In this document: positions 11,520 through 22,141 of the stretch, one piece after another
Layout: each line of letters opens with the position of its first letter
Numbering within the stretch: position 1 is the stretch's first letter
Origin: Chrysomallon squamiferum
Taxonomy: Eukaryota > Mollusca > Gastropoda > Neomphalida > Peltospiridae
Length of the DNA stretch: 64,000 nt
Direction of reading: 5' to 3'
NCBI GenBank assembly: GCA_012295275.1
Contig: CM022677.1
Span: 12,904,934 to 12,968,933 of the forward strand
Made by a program: the position numbers and the translations under genes
Notes under the pieces: model-generated
What the model saw: the letters and a program-made list of their open reading frames with translations, nothing else
The model's database searches: none
Told to the model about the DNA's origin: nothing

Positions 11520-11826
11520 TTATTTGTTTGAATTAAAGTTTTTCACTGTTGCTATCATGCTGTTTTTAAGTGTAAATTCAATTTTTAATTCATTGAATGT
11601 GTCATGTAGCTTTAGGTGTTTACTTGCAGAATTTGGACAGAGAACTAAGTAATGTTTCATGGTTTCAGAAATTCCACAGCTACAGTTTGGTGTTGTGTTT
11701 ATTTTGTGTTTGAATTTGATTGTGTTTAGATTGGTGGAGTAGCTGATTCTGAGTTTTGTAAGGTTGTTTTGTAGTTTGTTACTAAAATGATTTTGGGTTT
11801 TGATGATGAAAGGTGTAACTAATGCT
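11520..11826 (-). pseudogene. Non-LTR retrotransposon RT C-terminal tail, left arm
   Basis: The minus strand reads an open frame including NNLTKLRISYSTNLNTIKF, then CSCGISETMKHYLVLCPN, ending ATVKNFNSNK and a TAA. The Cys-x-Cys-Gly..Glu-Thr..His..Cys pattern after a leucine-rich basic stretch is characteristic of the C-terminus of the ORF2 protein of I/Jockey/Nimb-type non-LTR retrotransposons. Only about 100 codons of the 3' end remain, so the fragment is not autonomous. Unlike the right-arm copy, this one keeps both leading cysteines (TGT AGC TGT). The plus-strand ORF over the same bases is its shadow. Confidence 0.6.
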
Positions 11827-12184
11827 TATTTTAATTGATTATCAATTGCTGATTGCAACATTCACCCACTCCAGTCTCCATTTCAATATGGCTGACTGTT
11901 GTTTAAAAACTAGACTGTAGTGAAAGGTGAGTTTTAAAACTAGATTGTAGTGAAAGGTGAGTTTTAAAGGGTTGATCAGGGTTGACATAAAACTGTGTTT
12001 TCAGAATACAGTTTAATACTTTATTTATTTGTTTAGTTATTTTTTATTTTATCCTGTCTACATTCCTTATTGTTCTGATAATAAAAAATCAGTAAATAAA
12101 ATAATTTATTGTTTCATTTGATAGAATATGTTTCTTCTTTTTAATTGTTATAATTAATTTATACTACTATTATTTTTTAATAGG

Positions 12185-12250
12185 GTTATAATTATTATTA
12201 TTATTATTATTATTATTTTTTTTTTATTACTGTATCTCATTTTTTATTAA

Positions 12251-12281
<31 letters not shown>
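12185..12281. repeat. (TTA)n and (TA)n runs in left arm
   Basis: (TTA)n near 12193-12217 is followed by a (TA)n tract at 12254-12281. The right arm has the corresponding runs near 15958 and 16018. Confidence 0.9.
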
Positions 12282-12285
<4 letters not shown>

Positions 12286-12761
12286 TTATATAGGTCTAAG
12301 TGTGTTTTTCTTGTAACTTTTAACATTTTTTAAGGTCTTATTTTATTAATAAAAAAATTGAATGGATGGTGATTTAAGAGTAAGATAACATTTTAGGTTC
12401 ACTTCATTTTATTAAAAATATAATATGGTTACAATACAGTTAACACAGGATTATTTGAATGATATTACAATACATTTTAAAAACCATTTTAGAGTAACAG
12501 TTAAGTTTTTATTCTTCATGCCATCTGTCATAGTTCTTTTTCTCTTTCTTCCACTTGTCTCTCTATTCTGGTTTTAAGACTCATGCTTAGCACATTTTTG
12601 TGCTGAGCTTAGAATAATAAAGAATTGAATTGAACCCACTAATGATGTTGCAAAGCATTAAACCTGCTTGACTAAATGACTAATTTGACAGTAACATATA
12701 TGCATGTGTAAGAAACTTTGATTGTATAGTTTTGAGTTCTAGACATATATTTAAGTTACAG

Positions 12762-12961
12762 NNNNNNNNNNNNNNNNNNNNNNNNNNNNNNNNNNNNNNN
12801 NNNNNNNNNNNNNNNNNNNNNNNNNNNNNNNNNNNNNNNNNNNNNNNNNNNNNNNNNNNNNNNNNNNNNNNNNNNNNNNNNNNNNNNNNNNNNNNNNNNN
12901 NNNNNNNNNNNNNNNNNNNNNNNNNNNNNNNNNNNNNNNNNNNNNNNNNNNNNNNNNNNNN
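12762..12961. other. Assembly gap (200 N)
   Basis: Exactly 200 N. The round length is a scaffolder placeholder, so the true size is unknown. The left palindrome arm runs right up to the gap. Confidence 0.99.
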
Positions 12962-13340
12962 GTGTCTGTATTAGTGTATATATGTATTAGTATGGATTAT
13001 GTGTACTTATATCTAAGTATGTATGTATGAGTACTTGTGCTTGTATTACTGAGTGTAAGTTTGGATCAATGCCAAATAAAATACTGGTTCAGAAAACATT
13101 ATCTGAACTCCAAAAACAAATCTGATAATACAGACAATTTATCTAGAACTACTATGTGTGCTTTATGTTGTTTTTTACCTGCTGAAATTAAATAGCAATA
13201 AAAATTGAATAAAATACCTATTTATAATGAATTATATATATATTTTTTAAATAATTAGTTACTAATTTAAAATCAAACACACATTAAAATAGAAAAACAT
13301 ATTTCATAAACATACACAATTAAAAAAACTCATAATTCAT

Positions 13341-13620
13341 CATAAACTAACACACACATATATGCACATACACATGTATACATATGCATACATATACAAA
13401 AAAATCCATACAAACACAGATACAAACACCCACAAACACACAGAAACACATACACACACAGACACTCAGACTTACATATATATAGACACACATACACCAT
13501 ACAAATGCAGACAAATTCACATACACACACATACAAACTTGCATACAAGACACATACACACTCACCACACATACACAGAAACACACTCCCACACACACAT
13601 ACATACATACATACATAAAA
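13341..13620. repeat. Cryptic CA/TA-rich simple repeat
   Basis: Imperfect ACACA/CATACA runs fill this block. All open frames over it are simple-repeat artefacts. Confidence 0.9.
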
Positions 13621-13729
13621 ACTCACTCTTACACATCATACAAAGATAATTATGTAGAAACAAAATGACACATAGTACTATAAAGAGATAAGAGGTATAT
13701 AAAAATATCACTTGTTTGTAAGTAAAAAG

Positions 13730-14141
13730 ATGATGGAGGTAGAGCATGTGATAGAAAACAGCAGTAACACAGTCAGAGAAAACACCAGTAACACAGTCAG
13801 TGAAAACACCAGTAACACAGTCAGTGAAAACACCAGTAACACAGTCAGAAAACACCAGTAACACAGTCAGTGAAAACACCAGTAACACAGTCAGTGAAAA
13901 CACCAGTAACACAGTCAGTGAAAACACCAGTAACACAGTCAGTGAAAACACCAGTAACACAGTCAGTGAAAACAGCAGTAACACAGTCAGTGAAAACACC
14001 AGTAACACAGTCAGTGAAAACAGCAGTAACACAGTCAGTGAAAACACAGTTCAGTCAGAAACTAGCTTAAAGAGAACAGCAGCAGAAAGTGATGATGAAA
14101 ACAGCAGTAACACAGTCAGCAAAAACAGTTCAGTCATGTGA
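13730..14141 (+). CDS. ENTSNTVS-repeat ORF, frame broken once
   Basis: ATG ATG at 13730-13735 opens MMEVEHVIENSSNTVR followed by ENTSNTVS repeats, each an in-phase 24-bp unit. At about 13847 one unit lacks two bases (CAGTCAGAAAAC in place of CAGTCAGTGAAAAC), and the first frame then stops at 13859. In the shifted frame the repeats continue (about eight more) and end TSLKRTAAESDD, ENSSNTVS, KNSSVM, stop at 14141. The product would be a Ser/Thr/Asn-rich low-complexity protein of about 135 residues with no signal peptide and one basic-acidic patch (KRTAAESDDE). No family is recognised. Expression is unproven; it may simply be a coding-length minisatellite. Confidence 0.35.
13755..14045 (+). repeat. 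24-bp minisatellite
   Basis: About twelve tandem units of GAAAACACCAGTAACACAGT plus CAGT, varying mainly at ACC/AGC (Thr/Ser). One unit is 22 bp. Confidence 0.95.
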
Positions 14142-14246
14142 AGAAAACAGAATCAAGTGATGATGAAACAACTGCATTTCAACAGCAGATGTGAAAAAAC
14201 AGAATAAGAGAGAAGACAAAAAGAAAAAAAGTAAACACTATGACAA

Positions 14247-14270
14247 ATAATAATAATAACAATAATAATC

Positions 14271-14301
<31 letters not shown>

Positions 14302-14322
14302 CAATAACAATAACAACAATAA
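14247..14322. repeat. (AAT)n/(AAC)n run
   Basis: Imperfect AAT repeats with interspersed AAC. No gene. Confidence 0.9.
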
Positions 14323-14698
14323 TTAATAAATAAAGAAATTGCATTTTGTTGCATTTTGATTTTGTCATCTTTCTCAAAGAATTGTAAAAATAACATGTCT
14401 GATCAAGGGATATCACTACTTTCATGTAAAATTTCTTTGCATACTTTATCAGTTTGAAATAAGTCTTATGAAGTCAAACAATTTTTTTAAGAAAGTTAAT
14501 TTATTTCTGTACAGCTAATATTTTGTTAACTGTTTGTATATTTTAATACAAATATGAGATTCAATACATTACAAATAAACTCATTAGTTGATGATAGTTT
14601 GTCTTTAACTTATAGCATCTGTGCTATCTTAATCCAGCCCTGGCTGTAAACCAAATAATACAAATCTTTATAATACATATTGTTTTTAGTCACCATGG

Positions 14699-14864
14699 CA
14701 ATATATATATTTCATTTACAGGTTGCTATGGCTATTTTTTACGTATTTTAAATAAAACTCTGTTTTCAGGGAATGTGGGTACAATATATATATTTCATTT
14801 ACAGGTTGCTATGGCTATTTTTTATGTATTTTAAATAAAACTCTGTTTTCAGGGAATGTGGGTA
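14699..14864. repeat. 83-bp tandem duplication
   Basis: Two adjacent 83-bp copies (14699-14781, 14782-14864) share the sequence from AATATATATATTTCATTTAC to GGGAATGTGGGTA and differ at only a few bases (for example TTTTTTACGT versus TTTTTTATGT), so the duplication is recent. Confidence 0.9.
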
Positions 14865-15035
14865 GACTGGAGGCTGTACAAGGAAATGTGTGTCAGACTT
14901 ACCCATTTTTATTTTACTTTTTATTTAATTATTTTATTTCTTTTAAAGATTTGAAATATGTACCCAAGTAAAAATATTAATTAATAATTTTTTTTTAAAT
15001 ATGACATAATACCTGACTTTGTACCTTCTTTATAA

Positions 15036-15073
<38 letters not shown>

Positions 15074-16012
15074 GAAATATCTCAACATTGTATTAAATAT
15101 TATAAAAATAAAATAAAAATGTATTTCCCTTTTTATTGTTGTTATTTTATATAATTATTTTTAGAATTGTATCAAATATTATTTATAATTTTTATTGTTG
15201 TTTTTTTATTAGAAAGAAATGTATCAACATTGAAATACTAATTTATTATTATATTGAGAGTTTTATTTCTTCTTTCATCACTATTGTTATCACATTAAAT
15301 AATAATTAGAATAGCTTCATTTATCTTTTTGTTGTTGTTGAGTATTTTTATTTTTTTATTGTTGTTGTTTTTATAGTTATCACTATATCAGATTTTAGAA
15401 TTAAATATACACATACACACACATATATACTATATAATGTATCTGTCTTATTCCTCTATTCAATATTCTGATCCATCAGTAACTTAAATATATGTATAGA
15501 ACTCAAAACTATACAATCAAAGTTTCTTACACATGCATATATGTTACTGTCAAATTAGTCATTTAGTCAAGCAGGTTTAATGCTTTGCAACATCATTAGT
15601 GGGTTCAATTCAATTCTTTATTATTCTAAGCTCAGCACAAAAATGTGCTAAGCATGAGTCTTAAAACCAGAATAGAGAGACAAGTGGAAGAAAGAGAAAA
15701 AGAACTATGACAGATGGCATGAAGAATAAAAACTTAACTGTTACTCTAAAACTGGTTTTTAAAATGTATTGTAATATCATTCAAATAATCCTGTGTTAAC
15801 TGTATTGTAACCATATTATATTTTTAATAAAATGAAGTGAACCTAAAATGTTATCTTACTCTTAAATCACCATCCATTCAATTTTTTTATTAATAAAATA
15901 AGACCTTAAAAAATGTTAAAAGTTACAAGAAAAACACAGACCTATATAAATATAAATAAATATATATATATATATAAAAAAATTAATAAAAAATGAGATA
16001 CAGTAATAAAAA

Positions 16013-16043
<31 letters not shown>

Positions 16044-16378
16044 TATAACCCTATTAAAAAATAATAGTAGTATAAATTAATTATAACAATTAAAAAGAAG
16101 AAACATATTCTATCAAATGAAACAATAAATTATTTTATTTACTGATTTTTTATTATCAGAACAATAAGGAATGTAGACAGGATAAAATAAAAAATAACTA
16201 AACAAATAAATAAAGTATTAAACTGTATTCTGAAAACACAGTTTTATGTCAACCCTGATCAACCCTTTAAAACACGCCTTTCACTACAATCTAGTTTTTA
16301 CATAACAGTCAGCCATATTGAAATGGAGACCGGTGTGGGTGAATGTTGCAATCAGCAATTGATAATCAATTAACATAA

Positions 16379-16684
16379 ACATTAGTTACACCTTTCATCA
16401 TCAAAGCCCAAAATCATTTTAGTAACAAACTACAAAACAACCTTACAAAACTCAGAATCAGCTACTCCACCAATCTAAACACAATCAAATTCAAACAAAA
16501 AATAAACACAACACCAAACTGAAGCTATGGAATTTCTGAAACCATGAAACATTACTTAGTTCTCTGTCCAAATTCTGCAAGTAAACACCTAAAGCTACAT
16601 GACACATTCAATGAATTAAAAATTGAATTTACACTTAAAAACAGGTTGATAGCAACAGTGAAAAACTTTAATTCAAACAAATAA
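16379..16684 (+). pseudogene. Non-LTR RT C-terminal tail, right arm (damaged)
   Basis: This is the counterpart of 11520-11826. The frame reads NNLTKLRISYSTNLNTIKF.. but at the first Cys of the zinc-like motif has TGA, and the second Cys codon has become TAT (TGA AGC TAT versus TGT AGC TGT in the left arm). The rest, GISETMKHYLVLCPNSASKH to NFNSNK and TAA, is intact. It is therefore non-functional here. Confidence 0.6.
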
Positions 16685-17321
16685 ATAGACACAAATGTTT
16701 GATTAAATAAATTTAAAAACATAACATCAAATAACACAATCACACAGGAGTTTTAGCAGAATAACGTATCCACATTGTGGTATTTAATGAGAAAAGTCAT
16801 CTTTTTCCAAAACGTGCTTATCTTTTACAGAATGATAAACTGTGTGGGTATGTGTGTGTTTTTGTTTGTGTATTGTGGTTTGTTCTGGAACAACATCTTG
16901 TAGTCATTATGATCAGTTAATCAAATGAAAAGAAATGTCTATTTATTTTCTATCAGTTAAAATTCACATTTAATTATTCAGATATTTAAAAATTCAGTCA
17001 ATATAAAGACACATTTACTTACCTTGCATACAACTGCACGAGCTGTGAAGAAAAATAATAAAAATTTGAACTTTAATAATTTATGAAGGACAAGGAACAT
17101 TAGCTGAACAAGACTTGGTAATTCTGTTATTACTGGTGATTTGGTTCCACATCTGCCCACTGCCTACACGTGTCAGTGAACAAAGGCCAATCTGTTTATA
17201 ATCAGTCCATGATGCCCATATTTAACACGACATGGTTGAGGCTCTCTTTTTATCTGTGGAGATTTATCAGCCTTTCTTATTCTCAAGAATATGCTTTTGT
17301 TTTATTTTTTTTCTAATTCAG

Positions 17322-17538
17322 ACTGAGGACCACAACCTCCAGTACCTCATTGTTACATACTCTTCTTCTAGTCAGAGTCCTTGAACCATTGGAACCACAT
17401 GTTACTGAACATGGAGTTATAGATGTGAAGTCAGACCAACTTGACCAATGTGGCATGGTTTTGATAGACAAGCACAACGGTTCTGTCTACATCAGGGGAC
17501 TTTGCACACAACCAGTTTTAGAGGGGATGTCATTCTGA
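17322..17538 (+). CDS. Unidentified terminal exon, right-arm copy
   Basis: The acceptor ttctaattcag at 17311-17321 precedes 71 open codons ending CTQPVLEGMSF and a TGA. It matches the left-arm copy with three substitutions in the final 62 residues and no frame damage. The upstream part of any parent gene is not visible. No known domain is recognised. Confidence 0.45.
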
Positions 17539-17689
17539 CACGTTGTTGTTGTTGCCTGAGTTCAGTTTATGCTATTACCACACGAGATTTATCATTCGAT
17601 GTAAGAATATCCTGACAATGCTCCCCTGTTTGCTGTTGATGTGTCTGGTTTCAGTAGCTGGTGAAAGTGAACAACTTTAATTTAGCTGT

Positions 17690-18310
17690 AACGTTATTGC
17701 ATACTCTCGATGCCGTTGTCATTGTTACAAATGTTGATGCTGCGTGTGGTTTCGATTTTTATAAACTATTGTACTGTGCGCACCCTATATGAAAAAATAG
17801 TATTATTATTACTATTACTGTTGTCTGCGTTGTCCTGCACGATATTTATGTCTTTGTCATTATTCTTTTGAGGATTTTTATTAATCGCTGTCCTAAATTT
17901 CTTAGTGTGTAGATCCTATTTAAAAATATATTGTTGCTATTTGTATTCATGTCGACGTCGTACCTGCGTTGTGTAGTTTAATTATTGTGCTTTTCATTAA
18001 CTATTATTATCATTTTTTTATGTGCGCTTCCTGTATTACAATATATTATTATTACCAGTACTATTACTTTTTTTTCTGTTAATGACGGTATCATTGCCGT
18101 CGTGGCTGCATTGTTCTTAACGTTTTTGGTTTACTTCTCTTTATCCTGTTGCGCATGTTAATAACGTTGTTAAACTATATTAAAATACATTATTATTGTT
18201 ACTATTAACGTCACCGCAGCTGTTGTTCTTCGCGCTTTATTATTATTATTATTATTAACGTCGCCATCATTGAAGTCGTGCCTACGTTGTACTCCTAGTT
18301 ATGTTGTCTT
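17690..18310 (+). repeat. CpG-rich satellite block, right arm (partner of 9840-10530)
   Basis: Units carry GTCGACGTCGTACC, ATTGCCGTCGTGGCTGC and AACGTCACCGCAGC cores. In the right arm this block is in forward orientation, as expected from inversion. The internal AAT-type run is much shorter than in the left arm. Confidence 0.65.
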
Positions 18311-18631
18311 TATCAGTAACTGTTATTCTTACTTTCGTAGAGTTAAATACTACAAAATAAAAATAAAGAATTCTCTGTCTCAGAAAAATGGAATATTTTA
18401 TTGTAAACGACATTAACGTTATGAATGATTTTGTGAACTTAACGTAAAACAGAAGCGTAATATGTTCGCTTCACATCTAAATACGAATATGTTCTTTAGA
18501 CAAAATATTAATATTAAAATTATATTCACGTTATTAAAATTTAATTCTTAATATGCCCTGCACATTTTCAATGAAAAATAGGATTCCTTCGGTAATGTTA
18601 TTAGCTATACAACACAGTACATTGAAACACA

Positions 18632-18668
<37 letters not shown>

Positions 18669-19479
18669 TTTGTTTTTCCAAAAAATTAATGTCCTTCTCG
18701 TTGTATACTGAAAAATGATGGTCTTTCATATTAAGATATTTTATTATTAACAGAAACAGGACTATACCGAAAAGCGTGATATGCTAGAAGAAGATTGTAG
18801 TTTCTATTGTATTGATGTTACTGACAATATGTGATATTTTATTTGTATGACCATAATAACATGAGATTCCGCGACATATTTACATCTCTCTCTACATGAA
18901 ATTAGATGATTAACCTAAAATTAACCTTCCGTTTTTACAGAAAAAAATAAAATAAAATAATAATAATATAGAAGCGAGAAGGCGCGATATTAAGGTGTTA
19001 CTATTGTTGTCATTGTTCTATTATTGACAAATACAATGCTTGTTATATTGATAATTAATGGTGGAGCGGTTATACTAATAATGTAATGTAATAAGAGAAC
19101 TTCAGGAATCATATGAAATGTAAAGTATATTACACTATACAACTTGCGCTGATGTACACCTTGAATGTAATGAAAAAACAAAATTTCAATTATCATAATA
19201 AAACAACATGTTAACCTTGTTTGTTCTCAGCTAATCACTATAAACTGTCGTGATTGCTGTGAAATAACTCTGAGATGTTTAAATGTAACCTGTACGATAT
19301 TAACAAAATCTGACATTAACATTTCTCAACATACTTAACAGCAAAAATCACCGCTCAACTAGCAGTTGATTTTCACCTTTTTCTTTTTACACGTAATTAA
19401 GCCGGTTATTTTCATTATGCCATGTAAAATTATCATTTATGATTGTCATTAATATCTAATAGATTATATGTGATTATCA

Positions 19480-19735
19480 ATATTTTATGTAGTGTTCGAC
19501 GTACAGTAAAATTACACCTTTTTAGAATTAGTAAAATTATCGCATTACTTTTACTAAAACGGACGTTTCGTATCTTCATCTCAAGTTATATATATATTTA
19601 TTTTTTCCTGTATAATATTGTTAATTAAAAAACAACATACGCTGTATTTTATAAAACAATGTGTTAGTATTACCACTACACCTCTGTTGAGAAACTAATG
19701 ACGTCTAATACAGATAGTGATGGCTGCGTTAAAAC
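19480..19735 (-). repeat. Dispersed segment, right-arm copy
   Basis: Reverse orientation copy of the CAGAGGTGTAGCGGTAATAT family. Together with the 53.8-kb copy it preserves ATACGAAACGT and flanking bases that the left arm lacks. Confidence 0.7.
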
Positions 19736-19849
19736 TGCAAGTGGTATTTTCATGACGCTGAGTCAAGTATCTGTGTGTGTCTTTGTGTCTGCTGAACATT
19801 AATCTTACCTTTCAGCAACTTCTTTTCAGTGATCCATTTCCCCATCCAC

Positions 19850-20410
19850 GCAATAATCAGGTGTACATCAAGACGCTAAGAACAATACTGGAACGACGGC
19901 AATGACGGCAATGAGGAATAAAAAAGCTAAAAGGAATGATGAGGAGTAACTTTAGGAACCGCGTTCGTACCATGTCAACGACGGCGACATTAGTAGAAAT
20001 CACAACAACATATTTCAATAGGTGATCCGCCCGCTCAGAAAGTATGAGGAATGATTCATAAAAAAAGCTGAAGACTAATGAGACCTCTACGAAAGCTAGA
20101 AACAACGCCGTTACGACGGCGACGATGGTGATATTGATAGAAATGGTAATAATGCATTTTAGTGTAAGATTTGAACACTAAAAAAGGTATCAATAATAGT
20201 TAATAAAAATGAAAACAACGCCGTTACGACGGTAGCGACGGCGACCTTAATAGAAACACAGGAGGCGCACGGCCACAAAATAAGAGACCGAAAAAGAATA
20301 ACGAGATGTACACCAAGACATTAAGAACAATGCTGGAACGACGGCAATGACAGCCTCATTAATATAAAGAGTAATAATATTTTTTAACGTAGGATGTGCA
20401 CACGAACTGT
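19850..20410 (-). repeat. CpG-rich satellite block, right arm (partner of 7685-8265)
   Basis: Reverse-orientation units, for example CGCCGTTACGACGGCGACG at about 20106 and again near 20220. ORFs over this block come from the repeat. Confidence 0.7.
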
Positions 20411-20650
20411 CATACTTAATGAAAGGAAAAAGAATATTTTTTATTTTTTTTTCAGAGCAGATGTTTTCAGATGTATTGGTAAATTCCTGGACAATAATAA
20501 GCAACTTATTCTAGTGTGAGTTGTAAGCTTTGTGGTTTTATTTGGTGCATTAATATAAATTATAAGAAGAAAGAACAAGTAGGTTAAAAAAAATAACAAC
20601 ACCGTTTATTTGAAGTTTACGGTGAACGATTGGCTAATAATAATAAAATA

Positions 20651-20681
<31 letters not shown>

Positions 20682-20734
20682 AAGAACCACATCGATTTAT
20701 AATTTTATTTTTTATTTTTTTTGAACATAAATTT

Positions 20735-20738
20735 AATA

Positions 20739-20775
<37 letters not shown>
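20735..20775. repeat. Poly-T run in right arm
   Basis: A T homopolymer of more than 30 bases. The left-arm partner is the poly-A at 7321-7341, which is shorter. Confidence 0.9.
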
Positions 20776-21031
20776 TATCTTATTTGCGGAAAAATGCGGG
20801 ATGATTTCTGTCTGCGGATTTACTTTCTTGTTGGATGTTCGAAGAATATTCTACAGAATTGGGATAATCGCATTATCATGCAACAAAAAAGTTGCTTAAT
20901 GTATTTCATTTTGTGAAGCAGACAGGTATTACTATTTATTATTATAGTTGTTAATGTGTTTGGATATTTTTCGTTTTATTTAATTATAATTTAAAAGTCA
21001 TACACGTGATGGCAGCCATCTTATTTTGGAA

Positions 21032-21450
21032 TATAAATTGTTAATGAGAGATTAGTGATTTCTGGTATTGTTTATGAAGAGAACATTAATCTCGAAATCT
21101 AGTCTGTGTTTATCTACACTGAAAGCATAGCCTTCATCTGCTGATTAGAAGGTAAATATGATAAGATAAGAAGTGTCTATAATATTTTCTGTTAAATAGC
21201 ACACTAAACACAGAACCTATAATGCATAATTATACTTAAACATCTGGTAAAATAAAATAATCCATCTAATTAGAGTAATCTGGAGAGTGGCAGAGAGAGT
21301 AAGAAAGCCAGAGGGAAATAAATTATTCTTAAGTACACACACTCTCTCTCTACTCTGTTGGTCTGTCTGTCTATCTGTATATAGAAAGGACTTTCAAAGT
21401 TAGAGCACTGTATTCAAAATTAGAAAAAGTAGCAATACCCTATATATAGA
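21032..21450 (+). repeat. Dispersed ~420-bp repeat, copy 1
   Basis: It begins ATAAATTGTTAATGAGAGAT exactly where palindrome homology ends, and runs through CATCTAATTAGAGTAATCTGG to CACTGTATTCAAAA. A second copy in the same orientation lies at 32636-33058. Similarity is high with small indels. No coding frame is seen. Confidence 0.85.
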
Positions 21451-21909
21451 TTGTTAAAATATACGTAGCGGCTAACCACACGAGATTTCTGTCTTCTCAG
21501 TATGAATAAAATCTGATATCATTTCTGAAATGAGTTTCAACATTTCAAAATAAAAAATAAATAGAACAAATTAAAATATATAAACTATACTTAAATATAT
21601 AATAATGTAGATTTTAAAAACAAAATCTGTGCTCAACCTGATGTATGTATGTATTCTAAAACATTTCTGAATTATTGTTACTGTTTTTAAATATGTGTTC
21701 ATAAATGCAACACTGAGAGGAAAAAACTTCTTTAATTTGCTGTCACCACCACTGATCAAGATATAAATGACTGGCATGATTTACATGTTTATGATGTTTC
21801 ATGTTTGAAACGTTTTGTCAACTTTTGTGTTCATCAGTTGTTTTTGCCAGTTCATGCTTTGAGCTGCTTTGAGCTTCAAGTCAGCTCCAGGTCGTGCTTT
21901 TCACGTGGC

Positions 21910-22010
21910 CCGCTACACACAGGAAGAGGGTGGAGCCCATGGATGTCAGTGTCCTTGAATTGGACGTGAACGATCGGGAGAACCAAAGAAATCCACCTGT
22001 ACAAGAAGTA
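21910..22010 (-). CDS. Possible last exon, tandem gene copy 1
   Basis: On the minus strand the acceptor tacttcttgtacag leads into a block whose DNA is shared with 23240-23345. One frame reads VDFFGSPDRSRPIQGH then stop. Another reads DIHGLHPLPVCSGP, with a related reading in the second copy (VHGQNRLPVCSGP). Which frame is real is not clear. The block lies 3' of the 13-residue-repeat exon at 22142-22397. Confidence 0.25.
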
Positions 22011-22141
22011 AAGAAAAATGTTTATTTATTATATAATGTTATCTTTACTTCATTCGCAGTATAGCAGTGTCTAATATGAAAGTAGAGAATATTTGAGAAT
22101 AATAATGATGTTTCAACATATTTTATTCTGATACGTTATAC

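Larger units (their letters stand above)
7060..12761. repeat. Giant inverted repeat, left arm (~5.70 kb)
   Basis: The reverse complement of 15477-21031 matches this segment end to end. Matching landmarks are the outer tip (AAGATGGCTGCCATCACGTG), a 62-codon ORF with three amino-acid differences between arms, a 63-codon antisense ORF with one difference, and the inner tip ending GTAACTTAAATATATGT. Base 7060 pairs with 21031 and base 12761 with 15477. Arm lengths differ because of indels: the left arm has an extra block near 9660-9800 and lacks about 75 bp present near 19553-19630. The left arm ends exactly at an N gap, so it may continue into unsequenced DNA. Confidence 0.95.
12962..15476. other. 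Palindrome spacer as assembled
   Basis: This sequence between the gap and the right arm has no counterpart on the left. It holds a cryptic (CA/TA) tract, a 24-bp coding repeat, an (AAT)n run, an 83-bp tandem duplication and a poly-T run. Part of it could pair with arm sequence lost in the gap. Confidence 0.6.
15477..21031. repeat. Giant inverted repeat, right arm (~5.56 kb)
   Basis: This is the reverse-complement partner of 7060-12761. Homology stops at 21031, where a dispersed repeat begins. At the inner end it stops being testable because the left arm meets a gap. The right arm retains about 75 bp near 19553-19630 that the left arm has lost, and its retrotransposon fragment carries a stop where the left arm has Cys. 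Confidence 0.95.

Noticed and set aside
11461-11652. 63-residue plus-strand ORF conserved in both arms
   Set aside because: It is antisense to the RT tail (CSCG..ET..H..C). Conservation simply follows the arm identity.
12732-12974. ORF spanning the first N gap (also at 28283-28558)
   Set aside because: The codons inside are unknown bases and the gap length is a placeholder.
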